64,000 nucleotides of DNA from Sphingopyxis terrae subsp. terrae NBRC 15098 (GCF_001598815.1 NZ_BCZQ01000003.1:124001-188000), one strand, 5' to 3'. Positions 1 to 7,704 are shown, counted from the stretch's first letter. Program-made: numbers and translations. Notes: a model not told the origin generated them from the sequence alone.

Positions 1-2
1 TG

Positions 3-107
3 ACCGACGTGATCGAAATCGTCGTCGACAAGGATGTCGTCGAAGGCCGCAAGGCACCGGTGCGCGTCTATGCCGACAAGGCGAAGGAAGCGGGCGACGC
101 CGCCTGA
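3..107 (+). CDS. C-terminal end of an unidentified protein (5' truncated)
   Basis: An open frame enters from the left edge and stops at TGA 105-107, giving 34 residues. It begins TDVIEIVVDKD and ends in an acidic, alanine-rich tail (KEAGDAA). Codon use and the alternation of hydrophobic and charged residues look like a real C-terminus, but I cannot assign a family from this fragment. About 280 bases follow before the next gene. Confidence 0.5.
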   Translation, partial: TDVIEIVVDKDVVEGRKAPVRVYADKAKEAGDAA

Positions 108-276
108 GTCGAGTCGCGGCGCGCACCCACGCCGCGGTTTCGCCCCTGCCAATGTTGCATTGCAGCAACAGTTGCACGAAAAAACGCAGCGCTGCCCGTC
201 GACAATTCTGCGGCAGCGACGGAAATTCGCGCTTTTTTGACCTTTTCGCGTACCAGCCCGCCCACGCGGCTTGCAC

Positions 277-295
277 TGTCACATTTGCTGTCACA
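277..295 (+). promoter_or_regulatory. Direct repeat TGTCACA upstream of the TonB receptor
   Basis: Two copies of TGTCACA (277-283 and 289-295) lie 12 bp apart, roughly one helical turn, about 95 bases before the receptor start at 388. This is the only obvious repeat in the 108-387 intergenic stretch apart from a short hairpin at 190-218 followed at a distance by a T-run (233-238). The spacing suits a dimeric activator or repressor, but no regulator is named and the site may be chance. Confidence 0.2.
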
Positions 296-387
296 ATCGT
301 GCCACATGCGGGCTTCAGGGGCGCTCGCAGGTCAAGCGCGCCCCAAGCCGCGCGCCTGCCGAATGCCACAATAGGGGACATCCTGAC

Positions 388-3300
388 ATGAAACTTCGTT
401 ATTCGATTGCGGCTAGCCTTATGGCTATCAGCGCCGCCACCGTCGTCGCGGCGCCTGCACAGGCGCAGCAGATCACGACCGGCATCCAGGGCCAGGTCAA
501 CGACGAAAGCGGCGCCGCGATCGGCGGCGCGACGGTGATCATCACCGATACGCGCACGGGTGCTGCCCGCACGATTACCACGGGCAGCGATGGTCGCTTC
601 ACGGCCACCAGTCTCGTCACAGGAGGCCCCTACAGCGTTTCGGTTTCAGCGACGGACTATGAAGGCCAGACGCTCCGGGACATCTTCACCAGCCTTCAGG
701 GCAACACCGACCTCGTCTTCTCGCTGACCTCAGGCGGCGGCGAGATCGTCGTCACCGGCAGCCGCGTCAAGGTGACGCAGCTTGCCGTCGGCCCCGGCAC
801 CAGCTTTGCGGGCGAACTCCTTGAGGCCGCCCCTTCGTTCAACCGCGACGTTCGCGACATTATCCGTTTCGATCCGCGCGTCAGCCTCGACCGTGACGAC
901 AGCGGTTCGGGTCAGGATCGCATTTCGTGCCTTGGCGGCAACGACCGCGGCAACGCCTTCACCGTCGATGGCATCAGCCAGGGCGATATCTACGGTCTCA
1001 ACGACACGGGCTTTTCGTCGCGCAGCTCGACGCCAATCCCCTACGCCGCAGTCCGCGAAACGCAGGTCCAGTTCGCGCCTTTCGACGTCGACTATGGCTC
1101 GTTCACCGGCTGCGCAATCAACGTCGTGACCAAGTCGGGTACGAACGATTATCACTTTGGCGGTTTCTTCGAATATACCAATTCGGATTTGCGCGGTACC
1201 AAAGTCGCCGACCGCCCGGTCGTTTCGATCAAGCCCGACAAGCGTTGGGGCGCCTATCTCGGCGGCCCCATCATCAAGGATCGCCTGTTCATCTATGGCG
1301 CCTATGAACATCAGGAAGCCGGCCAGTCGCAGGACGAAGGTCCGAACGGCGGTGGTTTCACCACTGAAACCCCGGGGGTTTCGGTCGATCAGTTCAACGA
1401 GATCACGCAGGTTCTGCGCGACGTTTACGGCATCGATTCGGGACCGCTCGTCCGGAATCGCCCATTTACGAACGATCGCTATTTTGTCCGCGCCGACCTT
1501 CAGATCAATGACAAGCATCGCCTCGAAGCCACCTACCAGCGGCTCGAGGAAAGCACGGTACGATCGGACGATCAGGCGACTACCGGTACATTCGCGAACA
1601 CGATCGTCGGATTGAACACCTTCTATAAGAGCGGGACCGAATCGAACTACTATTCGGGCCGTCTCTATTCGCAATGGTCGGACAAATTCTCGACCGAGCT
1701 GCGCTATTCGCGGTCGGAAGTGCAGGATCTGCAGGATCCCGTCGGCGGCGGCGAAGCGCAATCGGGCAATCCGATCCCGCGCATCATCGTCGGTATCACG
1801 AACGCTGGCGGCGTCCCCGGTGCCGTCGAAGTTGGCCCCGGCTTCTCGCGTTCGGCAAACGACCTTCAGACGACGGTCGATCAGTACCGTGCGGTGGCGA
1901 AGCTGGATGCCGGCAACCACCAATTCAAGGTCGGGTTCGAATGGAACCATGCGGACCTGTTCAACCTGTTTGTGCAGAATGCCACGGGAACGCTCAGCTT
2001 CCAGAATATTGATGACCTGCGCGCCGGTCTGTTGTCGCCCGGAACGGGCAACAACAATACGACCAACTCGCCAACCAACGTCGCCAGCGGTGCGGTCGAG
2101 GGGGCGTTCGGCAACTTCTCGTCAACCGGCAACATCAACGATGCCGCGGCAGCGTTCACGCGCGACATCTACTCGGTTTATGCTCAGGACGACTGGCAGA
2201 TCAACGACAGCCTGAGCGCAGTGATCGGCGTCCGCGCCGACTGGTACGATGGCGGCGCCCCGAAGCATAACCCCAACTTCTTCAACCGCTATGGCATCAC
2301 CAATTCCGTCGGCTTCAGCCGTTTGCCTCCGGTAGTCATGCCGCGGCTTGCGCTGACCTATGATCTCAATGATTTTGCCGTTTTCTCGCGCGCTCAGGTG
2401 CGTGGCGGCGTCGGCATCTTCTCGGGCGGCGATCCTCTCGTGTGGTTTGGCAACGCCTTCCAGAACGACGGTCGCGGTTTCGCGCAGGGCACCAGCCAGT
2501 CCGCGAACTGTCCGACCGGCCAGATCAGCGTGTTGAGCGGCGGTCAGTTCACGGGTGTTCCGACCTGTATCGCAGCCGATGGCATTGCGACGGCGGCTGC
2601 CGGCCTTGGCGACACACAGTCGATCAATCCGAACATCAAGTCGCCGACGGTGCTGCGCGCCAACATCGGCTTCTCGTCGGAACTGAACTTTGCCGACAGC
2701 GGCTTCTTCAGCGGCTGGAACCTCAATCTCGACTATATCTACAGCCGGTATCGGAACCCCTATACCATTGTCGATCTGTCGCAGGTTCCGGACATCCGCA
2801 AGGGTTTGAGCGGCTTTACGATCGACGGACGTCCGATCTATGCGGCGATCGATCCCACGGTTGCGGGCTGCAACGCCGTGTTCACCGGCGCCAACCCGAC
2901 GCCGACGTTCACCGGAGTCAGTGCAGCCTGCTTCAACACTGGTCGCGACGACGAACTGCAACTGACCAACGCTGGCGGCTACACCAGCCAGATCGCATCG
3001 TTCATCCTGTCGAAGAATTTCGATCGCGGCCTGTTTACGGACAATGGTTCGGTTTTCTTCAGCCTGGGCTATGCCTATACCGACGCGCATGATCGCCGGA
3101 ACATGTATAATTCGACGGCGGGATCGAACTATGACAACACGGCGGCGTTCGATCGGCAGAATCCAGCTGAATCGCGCGGCTTCTTCTCGAGCAAGCACAA
3201 TATCACGGCGCAGATGAATTTTCGCGAGGAATTCTTCAGCAACCTGAGCACCCGCCTCGGGATCAGCTTCGTGGGTCGTTCGGGCCGTCCGTACAGCCTG

Positions 3301-3819
3301 ACCTTCTCGGGCGGTTCGGTGTTTGGCGACAGTGTTTCGGGTACCGACAACGCGCTGATCTACCTGCCGACGGGTGTCAATGACCCGAATATTTCGCCGA
3401 CCTCGAACGCTACTGCCGTGCAGCAGCTCGTCGACTTCGCCAGCGGCCTCGACTGTGCGAAGAAATATATCGGTCGCTCGGTCCCGCGTAACACCTGCTC
3501 GAACGACTGGTATTTCGACATCGATCTGTCCTTCTCGCAGGAAATCCCCGGCCCGGGCCGGCTGTTCGGCAAGAATGACAAGATCAAGCTCTATGCGACG
3601 ATGGACAACTTCCTGAACTTCCTCGACAAGGATTGGAACGTCCAGCGCCGCCGCGACTTCGCGGGCCGTCAGGATCTGGCTGCCGTCAGCGGGGTCGATG
3701 CACAGGGCCGCTATATCTTCACGAATGCGACCGGCACGACGACGTTCAACGATGATAACCAGATCAATGTCAGCTCGTCAGTGTGGCGCCTGAAGGTGGG
3801 CGTGTCGTACGACTTCTGA
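388..3819 (+). CDS. TonB-dependent receptor with N-terminal carboxypeptidase-regulatory-like domain (Oar-like)
   Basis: Outer-membrane active transporter or adhesin of 1143 residues. A signal peptide (MKLRYSIAAS... cleaved after about residue 27, AQAQ) is followed by a carboxypeptidase regulatory-like beta-sandwich (about 28-105, GQVNDESGAAIGGATV). Next come a plug domain (about 130-240) and a long barrel ending in SYDF, with the terminal aromatic typical of outer-membrane barrels. The Oar family is used for large or unknown substrates; nothing here gives a substrate. The ATG at 388 is chosen because AGGGGA lies 9 bases upstream and the signal peptide begins there; an earlier in-frame ATG at 271 would put junk before the signal peptide. 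Monocistronic, closed by a strong terminator. Confidence 0.9.
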   Translation: MKLRYSIAASLMAISAATVVAAPAQAQQITTGIQGQVNDESGAAIGGATVIITDTRTGAARTITTGSDGRFTATSLVTGGPYSVSVSATDYEGQTLRDIFTSLQGNTDLVFSLTSGGGEIVVTGSRVKVTQLAVGPGTSFAGELLEAAPSFNRDVRDIIRFDPRVSLDRDDSGSGQDRISCLGGNDRGNAFTVDGISQGDIYGLNDTGFSSRSSTPIPYAAVRETQVQFAPFDVDYGSFTGCAINVVTKSGTNDYHFGGFFEYTNSDLRGTKVADRPVVSIKPDKRWGAYLGGPIIKDRLFIYGAYEHQEAGQSQDEGPNGGGFTTETPGVSVDQFNEITQVLRDVYGIDSGPLVRNRPFTNDRYFVRADLQINDKHRLEATYQRLEESTVRSDDQATTGTFANTIVGLNTFYKSGTESNYYSGRLYSQWSDKFSTELRYSRSEVQDLQDPVGGGEAQSGNPIPRIIVGITNAGGVPGAVEVGPGFSRSANDLQTTVDQYRAVAKLDAGNHQFKVGFEWNHADLFNLFVQNATGTLSFQNIDDLRAGLLSPGTGNNNTTNSPTNVASGAVEGAFGNFSSTGNINDAAAAFTRDIYSVYAQDDWQINDSLSAVIGVRADWYDGGAPKHNPNFFNRYGITNSVGFSRLPPVVMPRLALTYDLNDFAVFSRAQVRGGVGIFSGGDPLVWFGNAFQNDGRGFAQGTSQSANCPTGQISVLSGGQFTGVPTCIAADGIATAAAGLGDTQSINPNIKSPTVLRANIGFSSELNFADSGFFSGWNLNLDYIYSRYRNPYTIVDLSQVPDIRKGLSGFTIDGRPIYAAIDPTVAGCNAVFTGANPTPTFTGVSAACFNTGRDDELQLTNAGGYTSQIASFILSKNFDRGLFTDNGSVFFSLGYAYTDAHDRRNMYNSTAGSNYDNTAAFDRQNPAESRGFFSSKHNITAQMNFREEFFSNLSTRLGISFVGRSGRPYSLTFSGGSVFGDSVSGTDNALIYLPTGVNDPNISPTSNATAVQQLVDFASGLDCAKKYIGRSVPRNTCSNDWYFDIDLSFSQEIPGPGRLFGKNDKIKLYATMDNFLNFLDKDWNVQRRRDFAGRQDLAAVSGVDAQGRYIFTNATGTTTFNDDNQINVSSSVWRLKVGVSYDF

Positions 3820-3841
3820 TCGCACGGCAGATGAGAAAATG

Positions 3842-3872
3842 GGGCGCGGGAGGAAACTCCCGCGCCCTTTTT
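3842..3872 (+). terminator. Rho-independent terminator of the TonB receptor gene
   Basis: A perfect 11-bp GC-rich stem (3842-3852 with 3857-3867), closed by a GAAA tetraloop, is followed directly by TTTTT (3868-3872), 23 bases after the stop codon. Confidence 0.9.
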
Positions 3873-3932
3873 CGTTCCGCTTGACCCAACGAGTAGCCGC
3901 GGCTCAGGGGTGGATTCCAGCCTTTCGATTCT

Positions 3933-4036
3933 CGTCATCCTGAACTTGTTTCAGGATCCATGGTGCGCCCTTTCCTTATGTGCTGCGCCGGACGAGAGAT
4001 CAGTCCAGGGATGCTGAAACAAGTTCAGCATGACGA
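3933..4036. repeat. Inverted pair of REP-like elements (family A)
   Basis: The left copy CGTCATCCTGAACTTG.. (3933-3960) is itself palindromic around CTGAAC-TTGTTTCAG. An inverted near-copy runs from about 4009 to 4036 (CTGAAACAAGTTCAGCATGACG). The pair encloses about 45 unrelated bases and lies between the convergent TonB receptor and sufE genes. This is the arrangement of REP/BIME elements; copies are probably scattered over the genome. Confidence 0.75.
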
Positions 4037-4086
4037 TGCTGTAAATGTAAGCAACCAGTCCCTAGCGGCCGTCTGACGGCCCCCGC

Positions 4087-4497
4087 TCAGCTCGCGGCAA
4101 TGCGCCGTGCGGTATCCTGGACCAAGGCAATCATGTTGGGGACGCCCTGCGTACGGTTCGACGACAGCTGGCGCGTCAGGTCGAACGGGGCGAGCGCGGC
4201 GGCTATGTCCATCGCGGCGACCTCCGTCGCGGGCTTGTCCTGCACCGCGGCGAGAACGAGCGCGACGATCCCCTTGGTGATCGCGGCATTGCTGTCGGCA
4301 AGGAAGTGCAACCGGTCGCCGTCCTGCGGCAGCGGGTAGACCCAGACGCTCGCCGAACAGCCGCGGACCAGCGTCGCATCGGTCTTGAGCGGATCGGGCA
4401 TCGGCTCCAGTTCGCGACCGAGATCGATCAGCAGGCGATAGCGATCGTCGCCGTCGAGGAAGTCATATTCTTCGAAAATGTCGTCGAGGCTGCGCAT
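4087..4497 (-). CDS. sufE: SufE-family cysteine desulfurase-associated protein
   Basis: 136 residues. SufE accepts persulfide sulfur from the SufS cysteine desulfurase and passes it to Fe-S assembly. The acceptor cysteine is visible in VRGCSASVWV (Cys47), within the usual SufE fold (N-terminal DDIFEEYDFLDGDDRYRLLI). The length matches the family. The start is the ATG at 4497; longer frames add low-complexity sequence with no homology features. It is the last gene of the minus-strand Psp run, 58 bases after the 84-residue membrane protein, and no other suf genes are in the window. Its place there may be simple adjacency or read-through. Confidence 0.88.
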   Translation of the reverse strand: MRSLDDIFEEYDFLDGDDRYRLLIDLGRELEPMPDPLKTDATLVRGCSASVWVYPLPQDGDRLHFLADSNAAITKGIVALVLAAVQDKPATEVAAMDIAAALAPFDLTRQLSSNRTQGVPNMIALVQDTARRIAAS

Positions 4498-4555
4498 GGT
4501 CGCGGCCGTGGCAGAAAGCGCGTTGGAAGAAAAGCCTCTCGCGGCGTCAGGCTGA

Positions 4556-4810
4556 TCAAAGATCGACCCCCGCCGCAATGGCTTCGAGCTTGCGCAGCCG
4601 TTCCTTGAGGTCGGCGATCTCGATCCGCGATCCGGCGTTCGGCACCGCGGGGTCCTGGCCGACGCTGTGGCAGACGGCGAGTTCTTCGCGCTTGAGCTGG
4701 ATCCAGTCGCGCCAGCCGCGCAGCGCGGCGAGGCTGACGATGCCGAGGGCGGACAGCGCCACCGCGGCGGTGACAAGATTGGTTGCGAGGTCAGAAGTGA
4801 TGGCGGCCAT
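4556..4810 (-). CDS. Small one-helix membrane protein, divergent member of the PspB-like array
   Basis: 84 residues. A transmembrane helix (about 10-30, NLVTAAVALSALGIVSLAAL) is followed by a charged linker and a short coiled coil (EIADLKERLRKLEAIAAG) that resembles the LxERIxVLERIxTD motif of the four upstream proteins but is degraded at its end. It sits 23 bases after the 89-residue protein on the same strand, so it is probably part of the same transcript. No named family is recognised. I infer an accessory envelope-stress membrane protein related to PspB. Confidence 0.7.
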   Translation of the reverse strand: MAAITSDLATNLVTAAVALSALGIVSLAALRGWRDWIQLKREELAVCHSVGQDPAVPNAGSRIEIADLKERLRKLEAIAAGVDL

Positions 4811-4833
4811 GACAGGGCTCCTTCTTCGTCACA

Positions 4834-5103
4834 TCAGGGGTGCGAACGATCGCGCAGCTTCTCGATTTCCTCGTCGAGGCTGACCGCGCGATTATTGTCG
4901 GTGGCGATCCGTTCGAGCACCTGGATGCGCTCTTTCAATTGACGGATTTCGGCTTGCAGCGCCTTGGTCTCGGCGTCCTGATTGGGGTTGCCGACGAAAT
5001 ATTCGTTGCCGCGGCGGTCGCGGTGGACGCCATATTTCGCCCGGACGATGCTGCCGATCGTCACGATCAGCACGATGCCGATGACCATTTCAAAGGGGTT
5101 CAT
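4834..5103 (-). CDS. Small PspB-like membrane/coiled-coil protein (array member 4)
   Basis: 89 residues. An N-terminal helix (about 4-21, FEMVIGIVLIVTIGSIV) is followed by a basic stretch (RAKYGVHRDRRGNEYF) and a coiled coil. The coiled coil carries the array signature IRQLKERIQVLERIATD and ends EEIEKLRDRSHP. This is the PspB architecture: a single inner-membrane helix with a cytoplasmic leucine-zipper-like tail. E. coli PspB binds PspC and PspA. The specific function here is unknown and inferred from position and shared motif. Confidence 0.75.
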   Translation of the reverse strand: MNPFEMVIGIVLIVTIGSIVRAKYGVHRDRRGNEYFVGNPNQDAETKALQAEIRQLKERIQVLERIATDNNRAVSLDEEIEKLRDRSHP

Positions 5104-5131
5104 GGGGAGTGATCCTTTCGGTCTTGTCTTG

Positions 5132-5380
5132 TCAGTTCAGCGGGGCTTCGCGCAGCTTCTCGATCTCGTCGGCGACGTCGATTCCCTTGTCGGTCACGAT
5201 GCGTTCGAGGACGCGGACGCGCGCTTCCAGCCGCTCGGTCTGCGCCGCATATTGCGCGGCCTTTTCGGCGGTGAGTTCGGACTGCTTCTCGATCATCTTC
5301 TGCTGGTGCTTCGACCAGATGGCGAAGCCGCCGAGGAGAAAGGGGGCAAGCGGGATCAGGATCCAGATGGTGTCGCTCAT
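5132..5380 (-). CDS. Small PspB-like membrane/coiled-coil protein (array member 3)
   Basis: 82 residues from the ATG at 5380 (GGAGCAG precedes it; longer in-frame starts overlap the upstream gene). The membrane helix is at about 5-23 (IWILIPLAPFLLGGFAIW), then a long helix of mixed charge. The tail TERLEARVRVLERIVTD-KGIDVADEIEKLR is nearly superimposable on the neighbouring proteins. It begins 16 bases after the stop of the 106-residue gene. No published function is known to me; membership of the Psp response is inferred. Confidence 0.75.
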   Translation of the reverse strand: MSDTIWILIPLAPFLLGGFAIWSKHQQKMIEKQSELTAEKAAQYAAQTERLEARVRVLERIVTDKGIDVADEIEKLREAPLN

Positions 5381-5396
5381 GACGGCTGCTCCTTCC

Positions 5397-5717
5397 TCAG
5401 TTCGCCGGACGCCGCAGCGCCTCGATCTCGCGCTCCAGCCGGTGGCCTTCGTCGGTGACGATGCGTTCGACCACCGCCAAGCGATCCTTGACCGATCCGA
5501 GTTCGGCGCGAAGCTGGGCATTTTCCTGGCTGATCAGCTTGACGCGCTCCATCGCCTCGTCGCTGGTCTTGGGATAGATCGCCTTGCCCCAGCTGTTTTC
5601 GAGCGGATAGCCGTGCTTGATGCGCAACCAGGTGGTGAAAATCCAGCCGCCGATTGCCGCGAGGCCGATGATCGCCGCGACCGGCGCGATTGCTTCCTTC
5701 AGGATGACGAAATCCAT
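5397..5717 (-). CDS. Small PspB-like membrane/coiled-coil protein (array member 2)
   Basis: 106 residues. A helix at about 8-30 (APVAAIIGLAAIGGWIFTTW) is followed by LRIKHGYPLENSWG, which is almost identical to the corresponding segment of the next upstream protein (IRAKHGYPVENEWG). The coiled coil has KDRLAVVERIVTD and ends REIEALRRPAN. The shared sequence on both sides of the helix shows recent duplication rather than mere structural resemblance. Spacing to the upstream gene is 11 bases, so co-transcription is very likely. Confidence 0.78.
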   Translation of the reverse strand: MDFVILKEAIAPVAAIIGLAAIGGWIFTTWLRIKHGYPLENSWGKAIYPKTSDEAMERVKLISQENAQLRAELGSVKDRLAVVERIVTDEGHRLEREIEALRRPAN

Positions 5718-5728
5718 AGTTATTCCCC

Positions 5729-6028
5729 TCAGCGCAGGCTGTCTATCTGACTGGCGAGCTGCGCCGCCTGTCCGTTGGTGTCGGTCGCAATGCGTTCGAG
5801 AACCGAGATGCGTTCCTCCAGCCGGACGATCTTGCCGGCGAGCTTGGCATTGTCGCTTTCCAGCAGTGCGATTTTTCGATCAGCGTCGGCGTCGGTTCGA
5901 TGAACCGTGCCGCCCCATTCATTTTCAACCGGATAGCCGTGTTTGGCGCGGATCCAGGTGGTGAACATCCAGCCGGCCATCGAGATGCCGATGATGGCGA
6001 GGACGAAAGCGGGACCACCGAAATTCAT
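5729..6028 (-). CDS. Small PspB-like membrane/coiled-coil protein (array member 1)
   Basis: 99 residues. The membrane helix is at about 6-27 (PAFVLAIIGISMAGWMFTTW), then IRAKHGYPVENEWGG and a coiled coil with the array motif RLEERISVLERIATD, ending ASQIDSLR. It starts 41 bases after pspC. Compared with true PspB (91 residues, just upstream of pspC) it keeps the order helix, basic turn, leucine-zipper tail with VERI/LERI. It is the closest paralogue of the 106-residue protein. Confidence 0.78.
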   Translation of the reverse strand: MNFGGPAFVLAIIGISMAGWMFTTWIRAKHGYPVENEWGGTVHRTDADADRKIALLESDNAKLAGKIVRLEERISVLERIATDTNGQAAQLASQIDSLR

Positions 6029-6069
6029 GTTTCAACTCCCTGTTGCCATGGTTCCGGGCGTCGCCGGGA

Positions 6070-6450
6070 TCAGCGCAGTGCGTCGATCTCGTCGGCGAGG
6101 CGGCGGTTGTGGCTCGTGTAGTAAAGTTCGATATCGGCAAGCCGGCGATCGATGTCGCGGAAGCGCGAGCGGATGTCGCGGGTCGAGGCGCTGGGGTTCG
6201 AGCGCACGCCCTGCCAGAATTTCGCCTCTTCCTGCGAGCCATAGAGCGCGAAGGGCTTCGGCTGCGCCATCCAGGCGACGAGCCAATAGGCGATCAGCGT
6301 CCAGGGGAAGCCCCCCATCAGCGTCAGCAGCACCGCGCCGACGCGGACCCACAGGGCGTCGATCCCGCTATAGTCGGCGATGCCCGCACAGACGCCGCTC
6401 CATTTGGCGTTCTGTTTGTCGAGATAGAATTTCGTGCGGCTAGCGGACAT
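6070..6450 (-). CDS. pspC: PspC-domain envelope stress protein
   Basis: 126 residues. The PspC domain fills about 5-66 (KFYLDKQNAKWSGVCAGIADY, then WVRVGAVLLTLMGGFPWTLIAYWLVAW). It is an inner-membrane component that, with PspB, senses envelope stress and relieves PspA inhibition of PspF in enterobacteria. A cytoplasmic helical tail (RDIDRRLADIELYYTSHNRR) follows and ends EIDALR, the same terminal motif as the downstream small proteins. The ATG at 6450 is 1 base beyond the pspB stop, so translation is probably coupled. Confidence 0.92.
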   Translation of the reverse strand: MSASRTKFYLDKQNAKWSGVCAGIADYSGIDALWVRVGAVLLTLMGGFPWTLIAYWLVAWMAQPKPFALYGSQEEAKFWQGVRSNPSASTRDIRSRFRDIDRRLADIELYYTSHNRRLADEIDALR

Positions 6451-6451
6451 C

Positions 6452-6727
6452 TCAGTTCCTCCTGCTGATGTTTTCAAGCTGCGCCAGATCTTCATCGCTG
6501 CGAACCGCGGGGCGGAAATCGGGATGGTCGGCGCTGATGATCCGTTCGACGGTATGCAGGCGGGCTTCGAGACGGCGCGCCGTGTCATACATTTCGTCGA
6601 GCAGCTGTTCATCCTCTCCGGTCAATGTCTTGGCCTGCTTCCACTTGGTGATGTAGTGGAGGATCAGCCAGGGCAGACCGAGGAAGAGCGTGCCGATGAC
6701 GATCGGGACAATGATCACTTCTTCCAT
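6452..6727 (-). CDS. pspB: Phage shock protein B
   Basis: 91 residues. An N-terminal membrane helix (about 5-27, IIVPIVIGTLFLGLPWLILHYI), the conserved KWKQAKTLTGEDEQLLDEMY segment of PspB and a leucine-zipper-like region (RRLEARLHTVERIISAD) match the family. The C-terminus is longer than the 74-residue E. coli protein. PspB works with PspC in the membrane to activate the stress response. It lies 12 bases after pspA. Confidence 0.93.
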   Translation of the reverse strand: MEEVIIVPIVIGTLFLGLPWLILHYITKWKQAKTLTGEDEQLLDEMYDTARRLEARLHTVERIISADHPDFRPAVRSDEDLAQLENISRRN

Positions 6728-6739
6728 CGGTGCGGCTCC

Positions 6740-7402
6740 TTAGTTCTTGCCCTGCGCGGCTTTCAGCGCGGCGAGTTCGTCGGCAACCTTGTCGGCCGCC
6801 TGCAGCTCGGCGATTTCTTCGTCGAGCGACTTCTTGTAGCCGAGGCCCAGCGCGTCGGCACGGCCTTCGGCTTCGTCGACGCGGCGTTCGAGCGTTTCGA
6901 AGCGCGAGAAGGCATCCTGGACGCGGTCGCCATTGGTCATTTCGCGCAGACGATAGCGGTTTTCGGCGCTTTCGAGGCGATTGACGACGCTCGACTGACG
7001 CGCGCGCGCTTCGCTGAGCTTCTTCTGCAGCTTGGTGATGTCGGCTTCATAGCCCTTGAGCGCATCGTCGAGCACGGCGATTTCGGCCTTCAGCTTTTCA
7101 GCCATGTCGCCGGCCTTCTGCTTTTCGACCAGCGCGGCGGTGGCCAGGTCTTCGCGATCCTTCGACAGCGCCAGTTCGGCCTTTTCCTTCCAGCTGTCCT
7201 GAAGGCTTTCGAGCTTCGCGATGTGGCGACGCATTTCCTTCTGGTCGGCGATGGTGCGGGCGGCCGAGGCGCGGACTTCGACGAGGGTTTCGTTCATCTC
7301 GAAGATGATCTGGCGGATCATCTTTTCGGGATCTTCGGCCCGGTCAAGCAGATCGGTGACGTTGGCGGCGATGATGTCGCGGGTTCGTGAAAAAATACCC
7401 AT
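6740..7402 (-). CDS. pspA: Phage shock protein A (membrane-stabilising ESCRT-III-like protein, PspF inhibitor)
   Basis: 220 residues, the usual length (222 in E. coli). It starts MGIFSRTRDIIAANVTDLLD, the amphipathic membrane-binding helix, followed by the long coiled-coil hairpin (about 25-185). PspA oligomerises on damaged inner membrane and, when unstressed, binds PspF and blocks it. It is the second gene of the operon, 84 bases after a 46-residue gene, with a strong stem-loop between them. The RBS (GGAG) precedes the ATG at 7402. Confidence 0.95.
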   Translation of the reverse strand: MGIFSRTRDIIAANVTDLLDRAEDPEKMIRQIIFEMNETLVEVRASAARTIADQKEMRRHIAKLESLQDSWKEKAELALSKDREDLATAALVEKQKAGDMAEKLKAEIAVLDDALKGYEADITKLQKKLSEARARQSSVVNRLESAENRYRLREMTNGDRVQDAFSRFETLERRVDEAEGRADALGLGYKKSLDEEIAELQAADKVADELAALKAAQGKN

Positions 7403-7426
7403 GTCTAAACTCCTGTCGAAATTCGT

Positions 7427-7479
7427 CGAAAATGGCTGGTGCCGGGGCGGGGCAAGGGGGGAGAGTGCCCCGGCACCAG
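7427..7479 (-). terminator. Strong intergenic stem-loop with T-run before pspA (attenuator or mRNA-stability hairpin)
   Basis: A perfect 13-bp stem (7436-7448 with 7467-7479, CTGGTGCCGGGGC and complement) encloses an 18-base loop. On the minus strand it is followed by CCATTTTCG. The short T-run suggests a leaky terminator that would make the first small gene more abundant than pspA and the rest, or a 3'-end protecting structure. Which of the two cannot be told from sequence. Confidence 0.65.
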
Positions 7480-7486
7480 TTTTCGG

Positions 7487-7627
7487 TCAGGCCACGAGGC
7501 TGACCGCCGGGGTTGCAGCAGCGACGTCGTAAACGACCTGCGGATGATCGATCACCCCGACAAGGATGGCCAGCGCACCGACCGCGCTGAGCGCGAAAGT
7601 GGCAGTCTGGGCAAACAGCGTCTTCAT
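7487..7627 (-). CDS. 46-residue one-helix membrane protein, first gene of the psp operon
   Basis: Begins MKTLFAQTATFALSAVGALA with a single hydrophobic segment (about 10-27) that could be a membrane anchor or a signal peptide, followed by HPQVVYDVAAATPAVSLVA. An AGGAAGG Shine-Dalgarno sits just before the ATG at 7627. It is the first gene downstream of the sigma-54 promoter at 7688-7704, so it should be induced by PspF together with pspA. No family is recognised. Its size and place recall the small accessory Psp proteins of enterobacteria, but no sequence match to PspD or PspE is claimed. Confidence 0.7.
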   Translation of the reverse strand: MKTLFAQTATFALSAVGALAILVGVIDHPQVVYDVAAATPAVSLVA

Positions 7628-7687
7628 GATCGTTCCTTCCTGTTTTTCGCTGCACCGGAGCTTTCTGCGCCGGTTCGCAAATATCTG

Positions 7688-7704
7688 TGCAGGAGGCGTG
7701 CCAA
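7688..7704 (-). promoter_or_regulatory. Sigma-54 (-24/-12) promoter of the psp operon
   Basis: On the minus strand the sequence reads TTGGCACGCCTCCTGCA: TGGCACG at the -24 element and CTGCA at -12, with exactly 10 bases between the invariant GG and GC. This fits the consensus YTGGCACGrNNNTTGCW with one mismatch. Transcription should start near 7677, about 50 bases before the 46-residue gene. PspF, encoded divergently, is a sigma-54 activator with an intact GAFTGA loop. Confidence 0.88.

Noticed and set aside
730..1950. 406-residue frame antisense to the first TonB receptor
   Set aside because: Shadow frame rich in Arg/Asp/Ala; the opposite strand has full receptor architecture.
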